From contig NZ_RARC01000002.1 of the NCBI RefSeq assembly GCF_003719305.1, positions 62,001 through 126,000 on the forward strand: a stretch of DNA of 64,000 nucleotides, written 5' to 3'. The stretch is from Mycolicibacterium stellerae. Its GTDB lineage: Bacteria > Actinomycetota > Actinomycetes > Mycobacteriales > Mycobacteriaceae. How positions within the stretch are numbered: position 1 is the stretch's first letter; each line of letters opens with the position of its first letter. Both the position numbers and the translations under genes were made by a program. The notes beneath the pieces were generated by a model that did no database searches, had not been told where the DNA came from, and worked only from the letters and a program-made list of their open reading frames with translations. Of this stretch, positions 15,890-24,302 are shown in pieces.

Positions 15890-16582
15890 ATGAGTCTTGT
15901 CACCGGACGCGGTCCACTGAGCAGGGACCCGGTGGGCTGGTTCTCGCCCCCGTTGCCCGACGGCGTGGTGTTCGTCGAGCCGCATCCGCGGCGTGTGCAG
16001 GCATTGCGCGACGGCGTCGTTGTCGTCGACACCGAGCAGGCACTCCTGGTGCACCGTGCGGGCCGACCGCTGAACTTCGCCTTTCCCGCCGACGCGGTCG
16101 GCGGGCTGCCACACGACCCCGTCGCGGAGGCGCCGGGCTATGTGCAGGTGCCATGGGACGCGGTGGACACGTGGATCGAGGAGGGCCGCAGGCTCGTGCA
16201 CTACCCGCCGAACCCGTATCACCGGGTCGACTGCCGTCCGACGAACCGTGCACTTCGGGTCGTCGTGGCCGGCGCGACTCTGGTCGACACCTCCGACACG
16301 ATCATCGTCTTCGAAACCGCGCTGGCGCCCGTTCTCTATGTCCACCCGTCGCATGTGCGCACCGACCTGTTGCATCGCTCGACTTCGAGCAGCTACTGCA
16401 ACTACAAGGGCTACGCCACGTACTGGTCGGCCGTCATCGGTGCCACCGTGGTCGACGACGTGGCATGGAGCTACGGTGACCCGTTGCCCGAAACTCTGCC
16501 CATCAAGGGATATTTCAGCTTCGACGCGGCTCGCGCGGACGTCGTCGCCGAAGTCCCCATATCAGCGATTTCGGCGCGCTGA
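15890..16582 (+). CDS. DUF427 domain-containing protein
   Basis: The 230-residue protein contains two copies of the small beta-barrel DUF427 fold: N-terminal half with VVFVEPHPRRVQALRDGVVVV (about 26-46), C-terminal half with NRALRVVVAGATLVDTSDT (about 116-134) and the characteristic CNYKGYATYWS (about 168-178). No catalytic role is established for the family. The ATG is 7 nt after the plus-strand TAAAGC of the promoter element, so the mRNA is probably leaderless. Its last five codons form the left arm of a 17-bp inverted repeat shared with the convergent GH16 gene. Confidence 0.85.
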   Translation: MSLVTGRGPLSRDPVGWFSPPLPDGVVFVEPHPRRVQALRDGVVVVDTEQALLVHRAGRPLNFAFPADAVGGLPHDPVAEAPGYVQVPWDAVDTWIEEGRRLVHYPPNPYHRVDCRPTNRALRVVVAGATLVDTSDTIIVFETALAPVLYVHPSHVRTDLLHRSTSSSYCNYKGYATYWSAVIGATVVDDVAWSYGDPLPETLPIKGYFSFDAARADVVAEVPISAISAR

Positions 16583-16618
16583 CGTGCGCTCAGCGACTGC
16601 TAGCGCGCCGAAATCGCT
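16564..16618. terminator. 17-bp inverted repeat ('GATTTCGGCGCGCT' family, copy 1) between convergent genes
   Basis: Arms 16564-16580 and 16602-16618 are perfect reverse complements (17 bp) with a 21-nt loop containing GCTCAGCG. The arms overlap the stop codons of both convergent genes (DUF427 and GH16). A second family member lies between convergent genes at 48730-48778, with the same GCTCAGCG in its loop. Probably a bidirectional terminator derived from a dispersed repeat. Confidence 0.7.
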
Positions 16619-17402
16619 ACCAGACGCGTATCCAGTCGACCAGCATCTGCACGGGATACGTCCCGGGACCGGGATCACCGCCACCGGAACCGGCGACCGC
16701 GAGGTTCAGGATCGGATAGACCTTGTACCCCGGGTTGTTGAACGGCCAGTCCGCCAGCGAGTTCGCAGGCACGGTGAAGTATGGCGCAGCCCCGTCGGAG
16801 TAGTCCTGCCAGAAGCTCATGCCCGAGTCAACCCACTTGACTCGCCAGGTGTGCCAGCCGCTGTCCAACGCGAGGTTGTGCGTCGCCCACTCGGAGCCGT
16901 TCGCTTTGGCGTGCACGGTGGTTCCCGACGGCCACTTGCCGTTGCCGTACCACTCGATGATGTCGATCTCTCCGTCGGCGTCACTGGACAGCCAGAAGGC
17001 GGGCCATGCCCCCGGCGTCAGGCAGTCGAATTTGATGCGGGCTTCCCAGGTGTAACCGATGCCGCCCTCCCACCTGGTGTTGATCTTGCCCCCGTAGTAG
17101 GTATCGCCGTCTTTGAACGCCTTGATGACCAGGTTGGACTTGCCGTCGAGGAACACGTTGCGACGGTCGTCACGATACTGGCCGACATTGCCGGGCAACT
17201 CCCAGAACGTCGGGTCCTTCATCGATTCGCGGGCCTTCGAAATCATCCACTTCGAGGAGTCGGGCGCTGAGCCCGCAGGGCCGTCGAAGTTGTCCTCGAA
17301 GACGTAGGGTCCGGCGGCGCGGGCGGCCGGCAGGGGCATCACCGCTGAAAGCAGTCCGATCCCACTCATCACCATCATGCTGCGTCGATCTAATTCAGGC
17401 AC
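16617..17402 (-). CDS. Secreted glycoside hydrolase family 16 (beta-glucanase-like, Rv0315-like)
   Basis: A 261-residue exported GH16 enzyme. A twin-arginine signal (VPELDRRSMMVMSG, hydrophobic core, ARA-A cleavage near residue 30) precedes a concanavalin-like beta-jelly roll. The catalytic ExDxxE motif appears as GEIDIIEWYG and is followed by GTTVHAKANG and YPILNLAVAGSGGG. It resembles mycobacterial Rv0315, a beta-1,3-glucanase-like secreted antigen. The GTG at 17402 matches the family N-terminus; a TTG at 17423 would add seven residues. It is monocistronic and convergent with DUF427. Substrate is probably a beta-1,3- or mixed-linkage glucan, not proven. Confidence 0.9.
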   Translation of the reverse strand: MPELDRRSMMVMSGIGLLSAVMPLPAARAAGPYVFEDNFDGPAGSAPDSSKWMISKARESMKDPTFWELPGNVGQYRDDRRNVFLDGKSNLVIKAFKDGDTYYGGKINTRWEGGIGYTWEARIKFDCLTPGAWPAFWLSSDADGEIDIIEWYGNGKWPSGTTVHAKANGSEWATHNLALDSGWHTWRVKWVDSGMSFWQDYSDGAAPYFTVPANSLADWPFNNPGYKVYPILNLAVAGSGGGDPGPGTYPVQMLVDWIRVW

Positions 17403-17597
17403 AGCTAGACATACAAGCCGCAACGTCGGACGGGATGCAAATTGGCTGACTCCGCCTGCTCAGGCGGCGCCGTCCGGATGCTGGAAACTGTCCAGGTCAG
17501 GCAGCAGCCACAGGCAGACTCCTCGGGTCTCGTTGGCAGAGATTGTCAGTGTTGAGTCTTTCGTCAGAACCTATTGACTGATACTGTCATCCCATGT

Positions 17598-17611
17598 GAC
17601 GATTTCGTCAA
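17598..17611. promoter_or_regulatory. Dyad in the promoter region of the first ring-cleavage operon
   Basis: The divergent interval 17403-17631 between GH16 and the dioxygenase holds no gene. It contains TTGACT at 17575-17580 as a -35 candidate, TGACG-ATTT-CGTCA (17598-17611) as a dyad, and an earlier direct copy of TTTCGTCA at 17560-17567. GGGAGG at 17621-17626 is the ribosome site for the ATG at 17632. A regulator site here is plausible but unassigned. Confidence 0.4.
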
Positions 17612-17631
17612 CTTTGCTAGGGGAGGTTCTG

Positions 17632-18762
17632 ATGAGCGGCACTGTCGGCGCCCATAACGAGCTGCACAGCGAGCAGGGCGCGCTGCCGGGGGAACACTCC
17701 GGACGGGGGCGCAATCCGGTCATCAAGGTCGCCGACATCGCGTGGCTCGAGTTCGAGAAGCCCGATCTGGACCGTGCCGAGGCGTTCGCCCGCGCGTTCG
17801 GCTTCGCGATTGTCATGCGTACCCCCGACGAGCTGCAGCTACGCGGCGCCGACGCCGGTGCGCCGTGCGTGCTGCTGCGCCGCGGTGATCGGTCGCGGTT
17901 CGTCGGGACCGCATTTCGGGCCGTCGATGAGGTCGACGTGCTGCGGCTGGCCGATGTCGCGCGGGCACCGACGAAGCCACTGCCGGAATCCCTCGGAGGA
18001 ATCTGCGTCGATCTCGTCAATCCGAGCGGACTGCCCGTCCGCGTGGTGGCGGGCACGCACGAGCTTCCCGAGCTGGCGCATCAGCAGCCGCACGTCTTCA
18101 ATGTCGGCCGCGAACTCAACCGCACCAATGCCACCCAACGCCCGCCCCGGGTGGCGGCACGTGTTCAACGGCTCGGACATGTCGTGCTGCAGACGACCAG
18201 GTACACCGAGACGCTCAATTTCTACCTCGACACCCTCGGAATGATCGTCAGCGACTTCCTCTTCTACCCTGGCCAGCGCGCCCGAGGGCCGGTGATGAGT
18301 TTCATCCGCTGCGACCGCGGCTCGGACCCCGCCGACCACCACACTCTCGCGCTCGCGTTGGGACCGGCCGACCGCTACGTGCACTCCGCCTATCAGGTGT
18401 GCGACCTCGATGCGCTCGCAGCCGGCGGTGAGTACCTCGCAGAGCTCGGCTATTTCCGGTCCTGGGGCATCGGCCGTCACATCCAGGGCAGCCAGCTCTT
18501 CGACTACTGGCGTGATCCCGACGGCTTCCTGGTCGAGCACTTCGCCGACGGCGACATGTTCGACAACACCCTGGAACCCGGATGGGCGCAATTCACCGCG
18601 ACGGGCCTGGCCCAGTGGGGCCCTCCGGTCACCAAGGACTTTCTCGGCATCAACCCCAGTGCGCTGCCGCACGAGGCGCGCGCGGTCGTCAACGCACTCC
18701 GCAGCAAGAACGAATTCTCCCTCACCCGCCTGCGCGGCCTACTGAAAGTAGCCAACTCATGA
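17632..18762 (+). CDS. VOC-family extradiol ring-cleavage dioxygenase
   Basis: A type I extradiol dioxygenase of 376 residues with two vicinal-oxygen-chelate modules. The C-terminal module carries the Fe(II) triad His183 (RLGHVVLQ), His251 (VHSAYQV) and Glu302 (LVEHF), and a His pair at 236-237 fits the usual acid-base residue. It should open a catechol-type ring meta to the hydroxyls. The N-terminus (first 30 residues) is an extra Ser/Gly-rich segment. GGGAGG 5 nt before the ATG decides the start. It is first of a four-gene operon with 1-4 nt overlaps: dioxygenase, FAH-family hydrolase, flavin hydroxylase, P450. Confidence 0.87.
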   Translation: MSGTVGAHNELHSEQGALPGEHSGRGRNPVIKVADIAWLEFEKPDLDRAEAFARAFGFAIVMRTPDELQLRGADAGAPCVLLRRGDRSRFVGTAFRAVDEVDVLRLADVARAPTKPLPESLGGICVDLVNPSGLPVRVVAGTHELPELAHQQPHVFNVGRELNRTNATQRPPRVAARVQRLGHVVLQTTRYTETLNFYLDTLGMIVSDFLFYPGQRARGPVMSFIRCDRGSDPADHHTLALALGPADRYVHSAYQVCDLDALAAGGEYLAELGYFRSWGIGRHIQGSQLFDYWRDPDGFLVEHFADGDMFDNTLEPGWAQFTATGLAQWGPPVTKDFLGINPSALPHEARAVVNALRSKNEFSLTRLRGLLKVANS

Positions 18763-19697
18763 CCACTTCCATCCTCCGCACCGCCGACGCCTGGTGGGTC
18801 CAAACCCCCACTGGCGCCTCGAAAGTCGCGACCACTGCGACGACCACCGCGGACCTGCTCGCCGACCGCGCCGCCGTCGACGCGGCAGCCCACAGTCGCG
18901 ATACCGTACCCGTCGAAAGCCTGACGCTGGCAGCACCCGTCACGGCGCCGTGCCGCGTCGTCGCGCAGATGACCAACTACGCGTCACATGTGAGCGACTC
19001 CGGGATGAACCCGGCATCGATCCCGCTGACGTTCTTCCGCAAGACATCCGGGTCGATCAGCGGGCCCGTCGACGACATCGTCAAACCCGCTCACGTCCGC
19101 CTCCTGGACTACGAGGTGGAGATCGGTCTGGTCATCGGGCGCGAGTTCCCGGTGGGCACAACCGTCACCGAGGAGAACCTGCCCGACTACATCGCCGGCC
19201 TCGTCGTCACCAACGATGTGTCCGCCCGTGACGTCCAGCTCCCCCAGACCCAGTTCTACGAGGCCAAGTCCTACCCCTCCTTCACGCCGGTCGGCCCCGC
19301 CCTTGTGCTGCTCGACGCCGACGAGCTCAAGCGATTCGGCGATCTGAGACTGCAGCTGAGGGTCAACGGCGAGGTCCGGCAGAACATGGTCGTCGGCGGC
19401 GACATGATCTACCGCCCGCTGCAGGCACTGCAGGCACTTTCCCGTTTTCAGCGGCTGGACGCAGGCGATCTGGTGATGACCGGTACCCCCGCGGGCACCG
19501 CGCTCAGCGCCCCGCCCAAACCAATCGAGATGATCGGCAACCTGTTGCCGCCCGCCGTGAAGTGGAAGGTGTTCTTCAAGCGGCAGGCCAGCAACCCCAA
19601 GTACCTTCGGGCCGGCGATGTCGTGGAACTCGGCGTCGCCACCGATGACGGTGCGATCGATCTGGGCTCCCAGCGCACGGTCGTGAGATACGAGTGA
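18759..19697 (+). CDS. Fumarylacetoacetate hydrolase family protein
   Basis: A 312-residue FAH-superfamily enzyme. The metal-binding signature is present: DYEVEIGLVIGRE (about 112-124) and VTNDVSARDVQ (about 151-161), with the C-terminal MTGTPAGT loop. Family members hydrolyse or isomerise ring-cleavage products, or hydrate 2-oxopent-4-enoates. Following an extradiol dioxygenase by a 4-nt ATGA overlap, it most likely acts on that enzyme's product. Because no separate MhpD-type hydratase is visible, it could also supply that step for both modules; this is inference. Confidence 0.85.
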   Translation: MTTSILRTADAWWVQTPTGASKVATTATTTADLLADRAAVDAAAHSRDTVPVESLTLAAPVTAPCRVVAQMTNYASHVSDSGMNPASIPLTFFRKTSGSISGPVDDIVKPAHVRLLDYEVEIGLVIGREFPVGTTVTEENLPDYIAGLVVTNDVSARDVQLPQTQFYEAKSYPSFTPVGPALVLLDADELKRFGDLRLQLRVNGEVRQNMVVGGDMIYRPLQALQALSRFQRLDAGDLVMTGTPAGTALSAPPKPIEMIGNLLPPAVKWKVFFKRQASNPKYLRAGDVVELGVATDDGAIDLGSQRTVVRYE

Positions 19698-21229
19698 CGC
19701 TCGGCGTCGCCCGAGTGCCGGTCGTGATCGTCGGCGCAGGCCCGACGGGCGTCACCGCCGCGACGCTGCTCGCACAGTACGGAATCGACAGCCTCGTGCT
19801 CGACCGATGGCCCGACGTGTACCCGCAACCCCGCGCCGTTCACCTCGACGACGAGATCTACCGGATCGTCGCCCGCCTCGGCATCGCCGACGAGTTCGCC
19901 GCGATCTCGCGACCCGCTCACGGACTTCGACTGCTGGACGACACGATGCGCGTGCTGGCCGAGTTCCGGCGCGACACCGCGCGGAGCGCCAACGGATTCC
20001 CGCAGGCCAACATGTTCGACCAGCCGGAGTTCGAAGTGCTGCTGCGCAACAACCTCAAGCGCCACCCGCATGCGACGCTTCGCGGTGACACCGAGGTCAC
20101 CGGGATCACCGACCAGGGCGACGGACGCGTCCGGGTTGCGTTCACCGACCGTACCGACGGCCGCGAACACGTGGTGGAGACCGACTATGTGCTCGGCTGC
20201 GACGGCGCCAACAGTGTCGTGCGCGCCGGGATCGGTTCCACCATGCGAGATCTGAAGTTCCAGCAGCGCTGGCTGGTTGCCGACGTCGCCACCGACGCCG
20301 ACCTCGACCAGTGGGAAGGCGTGCACCAGGTGTGCGACCCCGAGCGCGCAGGCACTTATATGCGGATCGGTGACACCCGTTACCGCTGGGAGTTTCGGTT
20401 GTTGCCCGGCGAGACCGCCGACGACTACGCAAGCCTGACGGCGCTCAAACCTCTCATCGCGCCGTGGACCGCGCACGCCGCGGACGACGAACTGGAGCTG
20501 ATCCGCGTCACGGAGTACACGTTTCGCGCTCAGATCGCGGATATGTGGCGGCGCGGCAACGTGTTTCTGCTCGGCGACGCCGCCCATCTCACCCCGCCGT
20601 TCATCGGGCAGGGCATGGGGGCCGGCCTGCGAGATGCGGTGAACCTGTCGTGGAAGCTGGCCGCCGTCCTGGCCGGTGACCTTCCCCAAGACGTTCTGGA
20701 CAGCTACGAGCAGGAGCGCAAACCACACACCCGCGCCCTGATCCGACTGGCGCTCAACGTCGGACGGTCGATGACGTCGGGCGGGAAGCTCGGCAATCTG
20801 ATTCGCCGCGTCGTCGTTCCGCGGATTCACCGCATCCCCGGCCTGAGCGACAAGGTCGTTGACAGCAGCACGCCTGCGCTGCGCCGCTCGGCGCTTGTGC
20901 ACCGATCGCGCAGGCGCGGGGGGCTGGCGGGAAAGCTATGCCCGAACCCGGTTCTTCCCGACGGCCGACGGCTGGACGAGACCCTCGGCAGCGGCTTCGC
21001 TCTCATCTGCGCGGTGCCGGTTGGTGCCGAGCAACGAGCGCGCCTGCAGCAGCGCGGCGCCGCATTCCACATCGCCGGGGCAGACACGGATCTCGCCGAC
21101 TGGCTGCGGCGCGGTCACGCCGCCGCAGCGATCGTTCGGCCGGACCGAACGGTGATGCGGGCGGGTGGGCAGATCGACGAGCTGTGCGACGCGGTACCGC
21201 GCTTCACACTGCCAGGAGGGCAAAAGTAA
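19694..21229 (+). CDS. FAD-dependent aromatic hydroxylase (MhpA/PheA-like)
   Basis: A group A flavoprotein monooxygenase of 511 residues: N-terminal VVIVGAGPTGVTAATLL (FAD ADP site, about 10-26), a central DYVLGCDGANSVVR (DG motif, about 164-177) and FLLGDAAHLTPPFIGQGM (GD motif, about 292-309), with a C-terminal thioredoxin-like tail as in phenol hydroxylases. It should insert an ortho hydroxyl into a phenol to make the catechol for the operon's dioxygenase. GTG start overlaps the upstream stop (GTGA). A second, divergent paralogue lies at 24299-25825. Confidence 0.88.
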   Translation: MTLGVARVPVVIVGAGPTGVTAATLLAQYGIDSLVLDRWPDVYPQPRAVHLDDEIYRIVARLGIADEFAAISRPAHGLRLLDDTMRVLAEFRRDTARSANGFPQANMFDQPEFEVLLRNNLKRHPHATLRGDTEVTGITDQGDGRVRVAFTDRTDGREHVVETDYVLGCDGANSVVRAGIGSTMRDLKFQQRWLVADVATDADLDQWEGVHQVCDPERAGTYMRIGDTRYRWEFRLLPGETADDYASLTALKPLIAPWTAHAADDELELIRVTEYTFRAQIADMWRRGNVFLLGDAAHLTPPFIGQGMGAGLRDAVNLSWKLAAVLAGDLPQDVLDSYEQERKPHTRALIRLALNVGRSMTSGGKLGNLIRRVVVPRIHRIPGLSDKVVDSSTPALRRSALVHRSRRRGGLAGKLCPNPVLPDGRRLDETLGSGFALICAVPVGAEQRARLQQRGAAFHIAGADTDLADWLRRGHAAAAIVRPDRTVMRAGGQIDELCDAVPRFTLPGGQK

Positions 21230-22422
21230 TGCGCACCAAGGTATCCAACGACGTCCCCGCATACCCGGCGAACATCTACACGACCGACGCGATCATCGAT
21301 CCGTATCCGCACTATGCGCGGCTGCGCGAACACGGCCCCGTCGTCTGGCTGTCGCGGCACCGGCTGTATGCGCTTCCTCGATACGCCGAGTGCAAGGCCG
21401 TGCTTCGCGACGACAAGACCTTCATCTCGGGCGATGGAGTCGCGCTCAATCCCTTCACCAACCGGTTGTCCCGCGGCACCACGCTCATAAGCGACGGCGC
21501 CGAACACGATCAGCGCCGCAAACTGGTCGCCCACCGACTGCTCCCCCGTGCTCTGCGGACCATCAGCGAAAACGTCGACCGGTTGGCGGCCGATGTCGTC
21601 GACGCCGCACTGCAGCGCGGCGAGGTCGACGGTGTCGCCGATCTGGCCTCCGCATTGCCCCACGCGGTGGTGCCCGACCTCGTTGGCTGGCCGCGCGACG
21701 AGCGCGACAACCTATTAGCTTGGGGCGCAGCGACATTCAACGTCATCGGGCCGCTGAACAAACAGTCCGTCAGATCGATTCCGGCAACTCTGCAGATGCT
21801 GAGGTTCGCCCGCCGGGTGGTACGCAATCGAAGCGTCATCGAGGGGAGCATGGCCCACGAGCTGTTGGCCGCAGCGGACGCGGGCAAGCTGTCTCACGCC
21901 GAATGCGCGCCGCTGATGATCGACTACATTGCGCCGTCACTCGACACCACCATCAGCGCCATCTCCGGCGCGCTGTACCTGTTCGCGACCCACCCGCAGC
22001 AGTGGCAGCTCCTCAAGGACGATCCGTCACTGATCGCGAACGCGGTCAACGAGATCATTCGTTTCGAGTCCCCGCTGCGTGCGTTCGCCCGCCACACCGG
22101 CTTTGACACAGAAGTGGCCGGTGTCCCGATACCGGCGGCCGCGCGTGTGCTGGTGATCTACGCGTCGGCCAACCGCGACGAACGCGAATGGGAGAACCCG
22201 GATACATTCGACATCCGCCGCGACGCCAACCGCCATCTCGGTTTCGGCCAGGGCGCTCATGCATGTGCCGGTCAGAGCCTGGCGCGCATGGAGACCTCGG
22301 CGATGCTGCGCGCACTGGTGGACCGCGTCGACCGGATCGAGCTGACGGCCGAGCCGACATGGGCGATCAACAACATCATCCGGCGCCACGAACACCTGCC
22401 GCTCAAGCTCGTCCTCAACTGA
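21229..22422 (+). CDS. Cytochrome P450, last gene of the first ring-cleavage operon
   Basis: A 397-residue soluble bacterial P450. Heme-binding loop FGQGAHACAGQ with Cys346; ExxR as EIIR near residue 280. The I-helix reads IAPSLDTTISAI, so the usual Ala-Gly before the acid-Thr pair is replaced by Pro-Ser-Leu. AGGAGGG at 21214-21220 precedes the ATG, which overlaps the hydroxylase TAA by 1 nt. No ferredoxin gene is in this operon; the nearest is at 46702. It may demethylate or hydroxylate the substrate before ring hydroxylation; that is inference from context. It converges on the second dioxygenase with a 10-nt gap. Confidence 0.9.
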   Translation: MRTKVSNDVPAYPANIYTTDAIIDPYPHYARLREHGPVVWLSRHRLYALPRYAECKAVLRDDKTFISGDGVALNPFTNRLSRGTTLISDGAEHDQRRKLVAHRLLPRALRTISENVDRLAADVVDAALQRGEVDGVADLASALPHAVVPDLVGWPRDERDNLLAWGAATFNVIGPLNKQSVRSIPATLQMLRFARRVVRNRSVIEGSMAHELLAAADAGKLSHAECAPLMIDYIAPSLDTTISAISGALYLFATHPQQWQLLKDDPSLIANAVNEIIRFESPLRAFARHTGFDTEVAGVPIPAAARVLVIYASANRDEREWENPDTFDIRRDANRHLGFGQGAHACAGQSLARMETSAMLRALVDRVDRIELTAEPTWAINNIIRRHEHLPLKLVLN

Positions 22423-22432
22423 GCCTCCTCGG

Positions 22433-23434
22433 TCAGTCGTCGGGGATGCCTGCGCCTGCGAGGGCACGAACGTCGTCCTCGCGGTGCAGCAGCGACCGGA
22501 CGCCGTTGCGGAACTGGGCGAGCTTGTCGACGATCGTCTGTCCCTCGGGGGTGTGACCCCAGATGCTGATTCCCTGGTATGTGGTGGGCTCCCAGGTGGT
22601 TTCGTCGACGACGATCGGGTTCCACCCGACCTCCCATTCGAAGCCCGACGGCGTCATCGCGTAGTAGGACAGTTCCTTGTCGTTGGTGTGCTGCCCCACG
22701 GCCAGCGCCATGTCGAAGCCCAGTTCCTTGACTCGCTGATAGGACGCGGTCAAGTCGTCGAGGTCGGCGACCTGAACGTTGACGTGCTGAACACGGGTGC
22801 GAATCGGGTTGATCGGCAACCGGTTCACCGCGGCGATCGCGACGGAGTGATGGCGCTCGTTCACCCGAAGGAACCGGATCTTGAACTTGACGCCGCTGAT
22901 CGTCTCGTCGATGTAGTCGGAGAGCCGCGCATCGAACACGGTGTTGTAGTAGCCGCGCATCTGGTGGGGCTTCGTCGACGTGACGGCGACGTGGCCGAGC
23001 CCCGACTCCCCCGTGACGAAGCCTGCCCGCGTTGCCATCTGAAGAGGCGCCGTGCCGGTGTGCGCCCGGGTGAAGACCTCTTGGAAAAGACCGTTGGGTC
23101 CGGGGAAGCGGACCAGTCGTTCGACGCCGCGTAGGGCGGCTTCGTCGTCGGTTCCCTCGGTGACGGGCACACCGTGGCCGGTGACGCGGGCCAGGACCTC
23201 GTCAAACGTGTCGTGGTCGTCGAGCTGCCAGCCGAGCGCGGTGACGTCCTCGGCGGGGCCACGCCGCAGCAGGAACCGGCACTCGTTGTCGTCGAGCCGG
23301 AACCGCACCGTGTCGTCGAGGCCGTCGTCCATATGCATGCCGACGGCGTCGCGGCCGAACCTCCGCCAGTCGGAGAACTTCTCCGTCTCGACCACGACAT
23401 AACCGAGATGGACGTTGCCGAAGACGTCAGCCAT
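22433..23434 (-). CDS. VOC-family extradiol dioxygenase, BphC/HsaC type
   Basis: A 333-residue two-module type I extradiol dioxygenase. The Fe(II) ligands align as His148 (GLGHVAV), His217 (RVQHVNVQV) and Glu268 (FEWEVGW), and His195 in NERHHSV matches the catalytic histidine of BphC. The length and spacing are those of 2,3-dihydroxybiphenyl or steroid catechol dioxygenases. It is third in a minus-strand operon after a flavin hydroxylase and a C-C hydrolase, whose gene it overlaps by 8 nt. It is only distantly similar to the dioxygenase at 17632, so the two may serve different catechols. Confidence 0.92.
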   Translation of the reverse strand: MADVFGNVHLGYVVVETEKFSDWRRFGRDAVGMHMDDGLDDTVRFRLDDNECRFLLRRGPAEDVTALGWQLDDHDTFDEVLARVTGHGVPVTEGTDDEAALRGVERLVRFPGPNGLFQEVFTRAHTGTAPLQMATRAGFVTGESGLGHVAVTSTKPHQMRGYYNTVFDARLSDYIDETISGVKFKIRFLRVNERHHSVAIAAVNRLPINPIRTRVQHVNVQVADLDDLTASYQRVKELGFDMALAVGQHTNDKELSYYAMTPSGFEWEVGWNPIVVDETTWEPTTYQGISIWGHTPEGQTIVDKLAQFRNGVRSLLHREDDVRALAGAGIPDD

Positions 23435-24302
23435 TGCCCAGCCTCGAATCCGAGCTCAAGAAATCGGCGACGAGTTGGTTGAACAGCTCGGCGCGTTCCC
23501 ACTGCATCCAGTGGCCGGTGTGTGATGTCATCACCAGCTCGGCGTTCGGCATCAAATTAGCCAGCTTCGGTCCGCCGGACGGACGGTTCACCTTGTCGTC
23601 GCGCCCCCACAGCACCAGGGTCGGCGTCTGAAGCTCTTTCAGGCGGCGGTCGCGGGTGAGGTCCATCCGCCACAGCGTGCGCAGCGCCGACGGCCCCGAA
23701 GGTCGGCGCAAGGGCGGGTCGGCGACCACCTCGGGATCGATCGACGCCGCATACCGCAGGTCGATCAAATCGTCTGGCACCGAGGCGCCGTCGTACACCA
23801 GGTACGTGCGGATGAACGTTTCCAGCTTGGCGCGACTCGGCCCGTCCCCGCCGTAATACGACATCAGGCTTTTCAGTCCCGCGGTCGGCAGCCCCCTTGT
23901 GGTGCCGATGCCGCCGGGTCCCATCAACACCAGCTTGCCGACGCGCCAGGGGGTGCCGAGCGCCAGCCGCAGGGCAGCAGCACCGCCCAAGGAGTTTCCG
24001 ATCAGGTGCGCGGTGTCGATGCCGAGTCCGTCGAGCAGACCGCGGATCGCGGCGGCGAGGTAGCCGAACGGGTCATCGTGGTCGACGCCCTTCGCCGAAC
24101 GACCGTAGCCGGGCATATCGGGGACGATGACGCGGAAATGGCGGGCCAAAGCGTCGATGTTGCGCGAGTAGTTGGAGACGCCCGAAGCACCGGGTCCTCC
24201 GCCGTGCAACATGACGACCGCTGGCCCGGTTCCGGCTTCGGCCGCGAAGATCGGCTTTCCGTTGACCGTGACGGTGTGTTCTGTCAGGTTCGAGGTGGTC
24301 AT
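23427..24302 (-). CDS. Meta-cleavage product hydrolase (MhpC/BphD/HsaD-like alpha/beta hydrolase)
   Basis: A 291-residue alpha/beta hydrolase that cleaves the C-C bond of ring-opened diketo acids. The oxyanion motif HGGGPGASG (33-41) is diagnostic of the MCP hydrolases. The triad is Ser104 (IGNSLGG), Asp235 or Asp236 (WGRDDK) and His264 (HTGHWMQWE). It overlaps the hydroxylase stop by 4 nt and the dioxygenase start by 8 nt. Products would be a carboxylic acid plus a 2-hydroxydienoate feeding the mhpE/mhpF-type genes transcribed in the opposite direction. Confidence 0.93.
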   Translation of the reverse strand: MTTSNLTEHTVTVNGKPIFAAEAGTGPAVVMLHGGGPGASGVSNYSRNIDALARHFRVIVPDMPGYGRSAKGVDHDDPFGYLAAAIRGLLDGLGIDTAHLIGNSLGGAAALRLALGTPWRVGKLVLMGPGGIGTTRGLPTAGLKSLMSYYGGDGPSRAKLETFIRTYLVYDGASVPDDLIDLRYAASIDPEVVADPPLRRPSGPSALRTLWRMDLTRDRRLKELQTPTLVLWGRDDKVNRPSGGPKLANLMPNAELVMTSHTGHWMQWERAELFNQLVADFLSSDSRLGNG

